Positions 1-5,571 of a stretch of 6,352 nt of DNA are shown in pieces. Both the position numbers and the translations under genes were made by a program. Where the stretch lies: the NCBI GenBank assembly GCA_030430515.1, contig JAUIKX010000215.1, positions 1 to 6,352 on the forward strand. Direction: 5' to 3'. The number at the start of each line of letters is the position of its first letter. Positions within the stretch are counted from its first letter, which is position 1. The stretch is from Gammaproteobacteria bacterium. GTDB taxonomy: Bacteria; Pseudomonadota; Gammaproteobacteria; Pseudomonadales; Azotimanducaceae. The notes under the pieces are model-generated. The model made no database searches. It was given only the letters and a program-made list of their open reading frames with translations, and was not told where the DNA came from.

Positions 1-200
1 GATGGCATGGGGCTCGGATGATCGACGATGATACCCATCGGGTCGATCACCAGCGCCTGCCGTTCAGCGAGGCCCGGTGACGCGCAGCTGCGAAGCATCG
101 CCACGACGATCAGAACGACAGCCAGCAGAAACAGCGCATTGAGTGTGAAGTTCCGGGCGCGCGTAATGGCGCTGCCGATGGAAGCCAGCGTACCGCTCAT
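1..200 (-). CDS. sppA: Signal peptide peptidase SppA (protease IV), N-terminal fragment
   Basis: SppA is an inner-membrane serine protease (Ser/Lys dyad) that degrades signal peptides after they are cleaved from exported proteins. Only the first 66 residues lie in the window; the gene runs off the left edge and the catalytic domains are not seen. Residues 18-36 (FTLNALFLLAVVLIVVAML) form the single N-terminal membrane anchor typical of SppA. Residues 50-62 (LVIDPMGIIVDHP) match the first beta strand that follows the anchor in the family, comparable to the LLLDISGVIVDKP segment I recall from E. coli SppA. I chose ATG at 198-200 because AGGAA lies 5 nt upstream on the minus strand (206-210). 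The frame stays open upstream with further ATGs at 231-233, 300-302 and 303-305, but these have no clear ribosome binding site and would add an unusual charged leader. The gene diverges from murF. The identification rests on a short segment. Confidence 0.8.
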   Translation of the reverse strand, partial: MSGTLASIGSAITRARNFTLNALFLLAVVLIVVAMLRSCASPGLAERQALVIDPMGIIVDHPSPMP

Positions 201-303
201 GAAGGTTCCTGTTTGTTGGGTCGCGTCAAGCATACGGAACGCCGCTCGCTTGTAGAAGCCGCTGCCCCTAAACTCTGATCGCTCACGAAAGCTGGCAATC
301 ATC
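201..303. promoter_or_regulatory. Divergent intergenic region between sppA and murF
   Basis: These 103 bp separate the two outward-facing start codons and should carry promoters for both genes. I could not find a convincing -35/-10 pair on either strand. On the plus strand TAAACT (269-274) is a partial -10 match without a good -35 at normal spacing. No ribosome binding site of canonical strength precedes the murF ATG. The call rests on gene layout, not on motif strength. Confidence 0.4.
206..210 (-). promoter_or_regulatory. Ribosome binding site deciding the sppA start
   Basis: Minus-strand AGGAA lies 5 nt before the ATG at 198-200. It favours this start over the longer in-frame ATG alternatives at 231-233, 300-302 and 303-305. 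Confidence 0.6.
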
Positions 304-1698
304 ATGAAAAACGAGCCTGTCTGGCGATGGCAGGAACTGCTCGAGGCAACCGCAGGAACGATGCACGGCACGGCTCCAGACCAGGGCATAACCGGCCTCA
401 CGATCGACTCGCGCCAAGTCTCACCCGGGGCGCTTTTTGTCGCCCTGCCAGGCGACCTGAGCAACCGTTTTCACGTCAGTTCAAAAAGCGGCCGTGATGG
501 GCATGACTTCCTCCAATCGGCTGCCGATGCGGGTGCTGCCGCGGCGCTGGTTTCACGTCTCGGCACGGCAGAACTGCCGCAGATCCTCGTGGAAGATACG
601 GTCGATGCGCTCTGGCGGCTTGGTCACGCAGCGCGTATGCGTCTTAGAGGGCCGGTCATCGCGGTGACCGGCAGCAGCGGCAAAACCACGTGCAAGTCCA
701 TGCTTCAGGAGGCACTTGGCGCTTTTGCCACGCCAGGCAGCCTGAACAACCATCTCGGGGTGCCCATGTCTCTGGCGCTCACGCCGGAAGATGCGCCTGC
801 AGCCGTTTACGAAATCGGCACCAGTTCATCCGGTGAAATCGCACCGCTGTCACGTATGGTGGCGCCGGATGTCGCCATCCTGCTCAACGTGCAGCAGGCG
901 CACCTCGAGAACTTCAGAAATCGTGAAGCGCTGCGAGCAGAGAAATGCAGCATCGCCGAAGGGTTAGGTGAAGGCGGGACGTTCGTCGTGCACGACGAAG
1001 TACGTATCAGTCCGGAAAACGGTTGTCGTGTGATCACTTTCGGTGAAGCCGATACCGCGGATATCAGATTGACTGAAGTCACGCGAGAGCAAGCTACTTT
1101 TCAGATAGGTGGTCGCGAAGTGCTAGCCTGCATCCCTGGCGGCGGACGCCACCGGGCGCTCACCCTGGGTGCGGTCATTGCGACTTTCGTTGCGCTCGGC
1201 CGGGATATGAGCCCGGCGCTGACACTGTCGGATCACACGGTGCCTGGTGGGCGGGGCAACCGCCTGGTCGCAGGCGCAGTGACGGTTCTAGATGACAGCT
1301 ATAACGCCAATCCGGCTAGCATGACGGCGGCGCTCGATAGCCTTCTGAACGAAACGGTGAGCGGGCGCAGGATCGCGGTGCTCGGCGAGATGCTCGAGCT
1401 GGGCGATGCGTCGGAGCGTGAACATGCTGCTTTGGCAGGAAAACTGACCAGGTTCGATGCGGTCTGGCTGGTTGGCGCCGGTATGAACGCTGTTTCTTCC
1501 TTCGAAAATCTCAGCGACCGCTTCGCGCGGGCCGACGATGAACTCCTGGAAGCCGTGATCTCGGCACTAGAGCCCGGCGACTGCGTGCTGATCAAAGGCA
1601 GCAACCGGGTGTTCTGGGCGGAGAATTTCGTTCAGAAGCTTGTCGAGCGCATAAAAAAAAGCCCGGCGTTGGGGGAAACGCCGGGCAACTACCACTAG
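304..1698 (+). CDS. murF: UDP-N-acetylmuramoyl-tripeptide--D-alanyl-D-alanine ligase (MurF family)
   Basis: MurF is the cytoplasmic ATP-dependent ligase that adds D-Ala-D-Ala to UDP-MurNAc-tripeptide, the last soluble step of peptidoglycan precursor synthesis. The 464-aa product is of normal family length. Visible motifs in order: substrate-domain TIDSRQVSPGALFVALPG (33-50), the ATP-binding P-loop VTGSSGKTT (121-129), SLNNHLGVP (146-154), EIGTSSSGEI (170-179), AHLENF (199-204) with Lys214 at the usual place of the carbamylated lysine, DDSYNANPASM (330-340) and GEMLELGD (361-368), which mark the C-terminal ligase domain. Two motifs depart from the common forms: EIGTSSSGEI where ELGxNxxGEI is usual, and KGSNRVFW (431-438) where KGSRxxxME is usual. 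It is next to sppA rather than in a division/cell-wall cluster, so it could be the only MurF or a divergent second copy. The last 14 residues are encoded partly by a terminator-like hairpin. The start has only a weak ribosome binding site. Confidence 0.9.
   Translation: MKNEPVWRWQELLEATAGTMHGTAPDQGITGLTIDSRQVSPGALFVALPGDLSNRFHVSSKSGRDGHDFLQSAADAGAAAALVSRLGTAELPQILVEDTVDALWRLGHAARMRLRGPVIAVTGSSGKTTCKSMLQEALGAFATPGSLNNHLGVPMSLALTPEDAPAAVYEIGTSSSGEIAPLSRMVAPDVAILLNVQQAHLENFRNREALRAEKCSIAEGLGEGGTFVVHDEVRISPENGCRVITFGEADTADIRLTEVTREQATFQIGGREVLACIPGGGRHRALTLGAVIATFVALGRDMSPALTLSDHTVPGGRGNRLVAGAVTVLDDSYNANPASMTAALDSLLNETVSGRRIAVLGEMLELGDASEREHAALAGKLTRFDAVWLVGAGMNAVSSFENLSDRFARADDELLEAVISALEPGDCVLIKGSNRVFWAENFVQKLVERIKKSPALGETPGNYH
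1653..1686 (-). terminator. Intrinsic terminator on the minus strand, embedded in the end of murF
   Basis: A perfect 10-bp inverted repeat (GCCCGGCGTT at 1661-1670, AACGCCGGGC at 1677-1686) encloses a 6-nt loop. On the plus strand it is preceded by eight A's (1653-1660), so a leftward transcript would carry a very GC-rich hairpin followed by eight U's, the textbook intrinsic terminator. In the rightward direction the hairpin is followed by AACTACCACTAG with no U run, so it should not stop murF transcription efficiently. It lies within the last codons of murF and is translated there. No protein gene recognised on the minus strand lies immediately to its right, so the transcript it ends is unknown: read-through from the fimbrial subunit operon about 3.4 kb away, or a small RNA from 1700-1985. 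Confidence 0.7.
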
Positions 1699-1710
1699 GA
1701 GTCACACAAA

Positions 1711-1730
1711 GGAGACTTGGGTTTGTCTCC
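1711..1730. other. Small hairpin just after murF
   Basis: GGAGAC at 1711-1716 and GTCTCC at 1725-1730 form a perfect 6-bp stem with an 8-nt loop. Neither orientation is followed by a T run, so I do not call it a terminator. It could be RNA structure of a leftward transcript ending at 1653 or of the murF mRNA 3' end. Confidence 0.35.
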
Positions 1731-1800
1731 GGCCGCTGCGTCGTTGGGGGAGACATGTGCAGCGACATCTTCAGTAAAGCACTGATCAGCCAGAGCGCCA

Positions 1801-1814
1801 GTGAACCGGTTCAC
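1801..1814. promoter_or_regulatory. Perfect 14-bp palindrome, candidate operator
   Basis: GTGAACCGGTTCAC is a perfect dyad with a central CG. Even-length dyads centred on AACCGGTT are typical of LacI/GalR-family operators, so a repressor of that type is the first guess. Other regulators cannot be excluded. A matching half-site, GTGAACC, recurs at 1877-1883, 76 bp further on and closer to the chaperone gene. No regulator gene is in the window, so the link to fimbrial control is inferred from position only. Confidence 0.4.
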
Positions 1815-1826
1815 GTTTTGCTTGAT

Positions 1827-1892
1827 CTACAGCGCAACAGCTAGCTGGCGCCTGCTAAAGGCGCGTCGAGCAGGGTGTGAACCCTTCGACAT
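1827..1892 (-). CDS. Possible small protein, 21 aa, function unknown
   Basis: On the minus strand an ATG (1890-1892) opens a 21-codon frame ending in TAG (1827-1829). A strong GGAGG sits 8 nt upstream of the ATG. The peptide starts MSKGSHPARR and is rich in Arg, with five arginines and one lysine, and ends in a short hydrophobic stretch (LAVAL). I recognise no family. It lies antisense to the leader of the chaperone gene and upstream of the minus-strand terminator at 1653-1686, which is the reason for listing it. A frame this short occurs often by chance, and no clear promoter was found. It could equally be part of a non-coding RNA or nothing. Confidence 0.2.
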   Translation of the reverse strand: MSKGSHPARRAFSRRQLAVAL

Positions 1893-1917
1893 TTCCAGAA
1901 CCTCCCGTACGTACAAT
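1886..1917 (+). promoter_or_regulatory. Weak candidate promoter of the chaperone-usher unit
   Basis: TACAAT at 1912-1917 is a five-of-six match to a sigma-70 -10 box. The best upstream match to a -35 box is TCGACA at 1886-1891 (five of six), but the spacer is 20 nt, longer than the usual 16-18. It would start transcription near 1924, about 60 nt before the chaperone start. An activator-dependent promoter is possible. Confidence 0.25.
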
Positions 1918-1973
1918 GTCAACGGAGCGCGATGTTCTTCAGGCATTCGCGTCAAAATTTTCCGGTAGCGCTA

Positions 1974-1978
1974 AAGGA
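1974..1978 (+). promoter_or_regulatory. Ribosome binding site deciding the chaperone start
   Basis: AAGGA lies 7 nt before the GTG at 1986-1988. This places the start immediately before the signal peptide and argues against the ATG at 1932, which has no comparable site at the right distance. Confidence 0.65.
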
Positions 1979-1985
1979 ACGAGCA

Positions 1986-2675
1986 GTGAACCGACTGATT
2001 GGATTGGCGTGCGTATTTTTGAGCCTGGCATCTCTGCCCGGTCACGCCGCAATGGAGCTGAACAACGTCATCTTTCACTTCGAGCCGGGAGAGCCGGTTC
2101 GGCAGGACGTCGAGGTCACCAATACCGGCGATCAGATGCTCTACGTGCAGATCGAGCCGCGCCGCGTGTTGTCTCCCGGAGAGGCTGACGAGTCGCGCAA
2201 CCTCTACAGGGATCCTCGCGAGGGAGGGCTGATGGTGACGCCCAACAAGCTCGTGGTGCCACCCGGAGCCACCAAAGTGGTGAGAATGGTGAAAATGGGT
2301 TCGGCAGACACTGAGCGTGTGTATCGAATCAGCGCCAAACCGGTGGTCAGCGACGTAGTGACCGATCAGTCCGGACTCAAAATTCTCGTCGGTTACGACA
2401 TCCTTGCGATCGTTTACCCCGATGCGCCCGAGCCTCAGCTGGCTGTTGAGCGCACCGGCAAACAGCTGACGATTACCAATACCGGGAACACCAACGTACT
2501 TCTGAGGGAGGGTTTCCAGTGCGCCGAGCCGGACCTGGACAGGGCTCTGTGCACCGCCATTCCCGGCCGCCGTATGTATCCGGGCAATGCCTGGCAGGTC
2601 GAGCTGCCCGAAAACCTGCCTGTGACCTACTACCAGAGCGTTGGCACCCGCAACTTCATGGAAACCTACGATTAG
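1986..2675 (+). CDS. Periplasmic pilus chaperone, alpha-fimbrial (CS1/CFA-I) type
   Basis: This protein would bind fimbrial subunits in the periplasm, complete their folds by donor-strand exchange and deliver them to the usher encoded next door. The 229-aa product begins with a signal peptide (residues 1-21, cut after GHA). Domain 1 shows the chaperone features VTNTGDQMLYVQIEP (44-58) and VTPNKLVVPPGATKVVRM (84-101), the latter corresponding to the edge strand that contacts subunits, and RVYRISAKP (111-119). Domain 2 shows LTITNTGNTNVLLREG (161-176) and a cysteine pair (Cys179, Cys189) in a loop, a feature I associate with CooB/CfaA-like chaperones. GTG at 1986 is chosen because AAGGA precedes it and the signal peptide follows directly. 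The in-frame ATG at 1932 would add 18 residues rich in charge ahead of the signal sequence. It ends 21 nt before the usher start and in the same reading frame, so the two are surely cotranscribed. Confidence 0.85.
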   Translation: MNRLIGLACVFLSLASLPGHAAMELNNVIFHFEPGEPVRQDVEVTNTGDQMLYVQIEPRRVLSPGEADESRNLYRDPREGGLMVTPNKLVVPPGATKVVRMVKMGSADTERVYRISAKPVVSDVVTDQSGLKILVGYDILAIVYPDAPEPQLAVERTGKQLTITNTGNTNVLLREGFQCAEPDLDRALCTAIPGRRMYPGNAWQVELPENLPVTYYQSVGTRNFMETYD

Positions 2676-2677
2676 TC

Positions 2678-2704
2678 ATGCGGTTGGTTGGCTTGCATGG
2701 GTAG
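2678..2704 (+). other. Eight-codon minigene overlapping the usher start
   Basis: ATG at 2678, two nucleotides after the chaperone stop, opens a frame encoding MRLVGLHG and stops at 2702-2704, across the usher ATG at 2697. Ribosomes finishing the chaperone could reinitiate here and then reach the usher start, which lacks a good ribosome binding site of its own. It may simply be chance. Confidence 0.2.
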
Positions 2705-5117
2705 GTGCTGGTCAGCCGGTCATTGGCTTTGGGTGTTGCTGATTGTCAGCCTCGCCTGTAGTGCGGGTGCTGACGAGGAGCGGTTCATCACCGTGAGCGA
2801 CGCACCGCCACCAGGATTCGAGGCGCTCACCGAAGCGCAGATCACCCAGGCGGATATCTATTTCGGTGGCCAGATGATGACGACCGCGTTGGTGGAGTTC
2901 GATCCGACGACGGTCACGATCATCGACCCGATCGCAGTGCTCGAAGCGATCCCCAACGTGCGTGACCCGGAAAAGCTGGCGCTCATGCTCCGCCAACCCC
3001 TGCCGCACAACGTCGAATACCTCTGCCGCGAACATGAACATGTCGATTGCGCCCAGCTGCAGCCGGAAGTCGTGGACGTGCTGTTCGATGCGGATCGTTT
3101 CAGGTTGGACCTGTTCATCGCACCGGATGAGCTTCTGGTATCGGAGCTCGAGTACGCGCGCTATCTACCCGAGTCCACCAGCGGCTGGTCGATGCTGAAC
3201 AACATACGAACGAACTTGTCGGGGGTGGGTAGCGATCGAACCTATCGGCTCGCCAGCGAAAGCATTCTGGCCTATCGGCATTCGAGGTTACGCAGCCGCT
3301 ATGCGTTTACCGACGACGGCGCCACGCTGAGCGGGCTGTCTGTGGCACACGACGCGAAAGACTTTGAGTATGAAGCGGGTAGCTTCCGCACCCTCGGGCG
3401 CAACGTATCGTTCACGGCAGACGTGGATGTGGTCGGTGCCCGTGTTGCGACCTCTTCCAACACGCGAACAGATCTCGCCGAAGCGCTTGGAACACCGCTC
3501 TTCGTGTTTCTGCACGAGCGCAGCCGGGTAGATGTGTTCCGGGGTGATGAACTCATCGACTCCCGTTACTACGATGCAGGTAATCAGCAGATCGATACCC
3601 GTGAGTTCCCCGACGGTGCTTACGATGTCACGCTGAAAGTGACGGGAATCAATGGCAGCGTTTCGGAAGACTCGCACTTCTTCGTGCGCAGCGGTGAGCT
3701 GCCGCCGGAAGGTGAGCCGAGCTACTATGTCGAAGCGGGTACGATCGTTGATACCTTCGAGCAGGCAGTGCCTCAGGCAACCGGCGAAACCTGGCTGCGG
3801 GCAGGGGCATCTCACCGGCTGAGCAAAAGCTTCGCCATGTCGAGCGAGCTCCTGCACGCCGGCGGTAAGTCGGTGGCGCAGACAGGCCTTTTCGCGATCC
3901 ACCGCCGGGGCTACGTCTACGGCGGGGCCATGGCCTCGGACCGAGGCGATTTTGGTGCCTCACTCCGGGCTGGCTGGAACAGCCGGCGCCTCAGCGCACA
4001 TCTCGATGTTCGCGCGGTGGAGGCAGTCGCGCAGCGCATGGGCTTCAATCCTGTCTCCGACAGCTATACACAGGCGACGGCAACCGTCGCTGTGCCTTTG
4101 AAAAAGGGACGGCTGATGGGACGTGCGCGGTTCAGCGACCGTCAGGGTACGCGCCAGACGGAGGTCGGCCTGAGCTATTGGTCGACGCTCATCCGGCGCA
4201 AAGGCTGGTCGGTAGACCTGAATCTCGATGCACAGGTTACCGAAGGCCGCGGTTCCGTTCGCGCCGGAGTCCAGTTCCGTTGGCACTGCCGTCGCAGCTC
4301 GGCGGTCGCCAGGCCGCAGATGGCTTTGCAGAGCGGGACGCAGGACGCGATCGACGGGCAGTTCGATGGTCGATGGTCGCGGGCTTACCAGACAGAGACC
4401 ATGGGCGAGATCGATCAATCCGTGTTCCTCAGTGAGAGCAGTACCCAGCGGGTCGTCGGCACCCGATTCGAAGCGCCTCATTCTCCGCTTTCGGATCTCG
4501 AGTTCGGATATCAGAGTACGAGCGGCGAAACCAACAGCTACTACGCGGCGAACAACCACTTCAGCGTCGCCACAGCCAATGGCCGCACCACGCTGAGCCG
4601 CAGCCGCGGAAGCGCAGGAGCGGTGGTCATACACATCGACGGCAACACGAACGAAAAGTTCGAAGTGATCGTCAACGACCGGGTCGTGGGTTTTGCATGG
4701 CCGAACCAGGGGAAGGTGATCAGCCTGCGGCCGTACGAGACCTACCGCGTGCGCGTGAAGCCTGCCGGTGCAGGCATCGTTGGATTCGACGAACGCACCC
4801 ACACGCTGACGCTGTATCCCGGCAACGTGCAGGAGTTGAACTTCACTGCAAACGCCCTGGTCGTGTTGGTCGGCCAGTTGGTGGATGGCACAGGATCACC
4901 GTTGGCGCATGCCCGGTTCAACAATGTTCAGGGTTGGGGTGCGTCCGATGCCAATGGTTGGTTCCAGGTGGAAGCAAAAGGCCTTCAGCCCCTGCAGATC
5001 ACCATGAGCGATGGACAGAGTTGCCAGGCAGCGCTGCCTGAAGTCGAGGCCGAGGAGGGGTTGGCCATGGTGGATGTTCTGCAGTGCGTCAGAACGCCTA
5101 CTCGGGCGATACGATGA
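2697..5117 (+). CDS. Outer-membrane fimbrial usher, TcfC/CooC (alpha-fimbrial) type
   Basis: The usher is the outer-membrane pore that receives chaperone-subunit complexes and assembles and exports the fimbria. The 806-aa product has a signal peptide (about 1-25, cut after SAGA). An N-terminal periplasmic part has APPPGFEALTEAQITQADIY (36-55), a cysteine pair (110, 118) and DADRFRLDLFI (131-141), a pattern seen in TcfC-like ushers. DAGNQQIDTREFPDGAYDV (294-312) fits the usher plug or strand-linking region. Residues about 345-600 have the alternating aromatic/glycine pattern of beta-barrel strands. The C-terminal part has LTLYPGNVQELNF (704-716), then a beta-rich domain VGQLVDGTGSPLAHARF (725-741) with Cys776 and Cys797, matching the CS1-pili C-terminal domain. 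This is not a FimD/PapC-type usher. I chose ATG 2697; TTG at 2688 would add three residues. Neither has a good ribosome binding site, so coupling to the chaperone is likely. The 3' end overlaps a convergent subunit gene by 20 bp. Confidence 0.87.
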   Translation: MGRCWSAGHWLWVLLIVSLACSAGADEERFITVSDAPPPGFEALTEAQITQADIYFGGQMMTTALVEFDPTTVTIIDPIAVLEAIPNVRDPEKLALMLRQPLPHNVEYLCREHEHVDCAQLQPEVVDVLFDADRFRLDLFIAPDELLVSELEYARYLPESTSGWSMLNNIRTNLSGVGSDRTYRLASESILAYRHSRLRSRYAFTDDGATLSGLSVAHDAKDFEYEAGSFRTLGRNVSFTADVDVVGARVATSSNTRTDLAEALGTPLFVFLHERSRVDVFRGDELIDSRYYDAGNQQIDTREFPDGAYDVTLKVTGINGSVSEDSHFFVRSGELPPEGEPSYYVEAGTIVDTFEQAVPQATGETWLRAGASHRLSKSFAMSSELLHAGGKSVAQTGLFAIHRRGYVYGGAMASDRGDFGASLRAGWNSRRLSAHLDVRAVEAVAQRMGFNPVSDSYTQATATVAVPLKKGRLMGRARFSDRQGTRQTEVGLSYWSTLIRRKGWSVDLNLDAQVTEGRGSVRAGVQFRWHCRRSSAVARPQMALQSGTQDAIDGQFDGRWSRAYQTETMGEIDQSVFLSESSTQRVVGTRFEAPHSPLSDLEFGYQSTSGETNSYYAANNHFSVATANGRTTLSRSRGSAGAVVIHIDGNTNEKFEVIVNDRVVGFAWPNQGKVISLRPYETYRVRVKPAGAGIVGFDERTHTLTLYPGNVQELNFTANALVVLVGQLVDGTGSPLAHARFNNVQGWGASDANGWFQVEAKGLQPLQITMSDGQSCQAALPEVEAEEGLAMVDVLQCVRTPTRAIR
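5076..5095. other. Hairpin at the convergence point, 2 nt beyond the subunit gene stop
   Basis: GTTCTG (5076-5081) and CAGAAC (5090-5095) form a perfect 6-bp stem with an 8-nt loop, located 2 nt downstream of the stop of the leftward subunit gene and inside the usher coding sequence. It lacks a T run on either strand, so it is not a standard intrinsic terminator, but could stabilise an mRNA 3' end or assist termination. Confidence 0.3.
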
Positions 5118-5568
5118 GCTGAAGCTGGCCGCTGTAGCGACCGGGAGGCACCTGTCCGATCTTGCGCGCATCGATGTTGATGAAGATCGACAGCTCAGGC
5201 GGGCGGCAGCGTCCATCCCTGTGGGGCTCTCGAGCCGAGAATGACCCATGGGGCACGCCCGGCAGCAGATTGATGCTCCGTGCACCGGCCCGTTGACCGG
5301 CAACGACTTCGTAGGGAATCTGATAAACGTCAGCGCTGGGGTTGGACAGCGCAAAGGCGCCATCGCGGCCGTTGCCAATTGCCGTCAGCTGAAAGGGACC
5401 GGCAGGCGTCATGCTCACGCACGCGCGCAGGCGACGGGTGAGCGTTGAACTGGAAGGGGCGACCTCGCCGAGCGTGATGTCTTCGAGCCCGGATATTCGA
5501 AGCTCTGCAGCCTGCAACTGTGCGCTTGCCCCGAGAAGCGCGCACAACAGAAAAATCAGGCTACGCAT
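5098..5568 (-). CDS. Secreted pilin-like fimbrial subunit, short form (156 aa)
   Basis: This is a probable substrate of the neighbouring chaperone and usher. It has a signal peptide (1-20, cut after LQA). The mature part starts almost directly with GLEDITLGEV (27-36), then Cys50, AFALSNPSADVYQIPYEV (71-88), Cys121, and ends with PGRYSGQLQLIVSPE (142-156). These blocks line up with the 205-aa protein encoded upstream (GLSDMSLG, AFSLSN, MSYDV, YSGTLTLVLIP), and each protein has two mature-part cysteines at equivalent places, probably one disulfide. The C-terminal strand resembles those of secreted spore-coat-U-like and CS1-associated subunits. Compared with its neighbour it lacks the extra residues between signal peptide and first motif. 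That extension could be a donor strand, so this form might be a terminal or tip subunit; this is inference. The start (ATG 5566-5568) is 3 nt after the previous stop, so translation is probably coupled. Exact family uncertain. Confidence 0.72.
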   Translation of the reverse strand: MRSLIFLLCALLGASAQLQAAELRISGLEDITLGEVAPSSSTLTRRLRACVSMTPAGPFQLTAIGNGRDGAFALSNPSADVYQIPYEVVAGQRAGARSINLLPGVPHGSFSAREPHRDGRCRPPELSIFINIDARKIGQVPPGRYSGQLQLIVSPE

Positions 5569-5571
5569 GCT

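Larger units (their letters stand above)
1699..1985. other. Palindrome-rich intergenic region between murF and the chaperone gene
   Basis: This 287-bp stretch has no confident protein gene. It contains a hairpin with arms GGAGAC/GTCTCC (1711-1716 and 1725-1730), a second potential hairpin with arms at 1734-1740 and 1758-1764, the palindromes CTGATCAG (1782-1789), GTGAACCGGTTCAC (1801-1814), CAGCTAGCTG (1838-1847) and GTACGTAC (1907-1914), and a hairpin GCGCC/GGCGC (1848-1852 and 1860-1864). It must hold the promoter and probably the control sites of the chaperone-usher unit, and may encode a leftward small RNA or small peptide ending at the minus-strand terminator in murF. Confidence 0.6.

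Noticed and set aside
28..255. 75-aa plus-strand frame at the left edge
   Set aside because: It is antisense to the recognisable SppA N-terminus with its membrane segment and conserved first strand, and it has no protein-like features.
1653..1698. The murF hairpin as the terminator of murF itself
   Set aside because: In the rightward direction the stem is followed by AACTACCACTAG, without a U run; the run of eight lies on the other side, so the signal is for leftward transcription.
1917..1922. Perfect TTGACA on the minus strand, possible -35 box for the 21-codon frame
   Set aside because: No acceptable -10 box occurs 15-19 nt downstream of it on the minus strand.
1877..2188. 103-aa plus-strand frame overlapping the chaperone start
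   Set aside because: It is out of frame with the chaperone, whose signal peptide and ribosome binding site are clear; the later part is a low-complexity Arg-rich shadow.
3288..3902. 204-aa open frame on the minus strand inside the usher gene
   Set aside because: It shows the same shadow behaviour, while the plus-strand usher reading here is clearly conserved in character.
4364..4377. Tandem duplication of the 7-mer CGATGGT
   Set aside because: Two short copies inside usher codons are expected by chance; the reading frame and protein pattern are not disturbed.
3960..4802. 280-aa open frame on the minus strand inside the usher gene
   Set aside because: It is a shadow of the usher: rich in Arg, Ala and His in a pattern typical of reverse-frame reading of GC-rich genes, with no domain that I recognise and no ribosome binding site of note.
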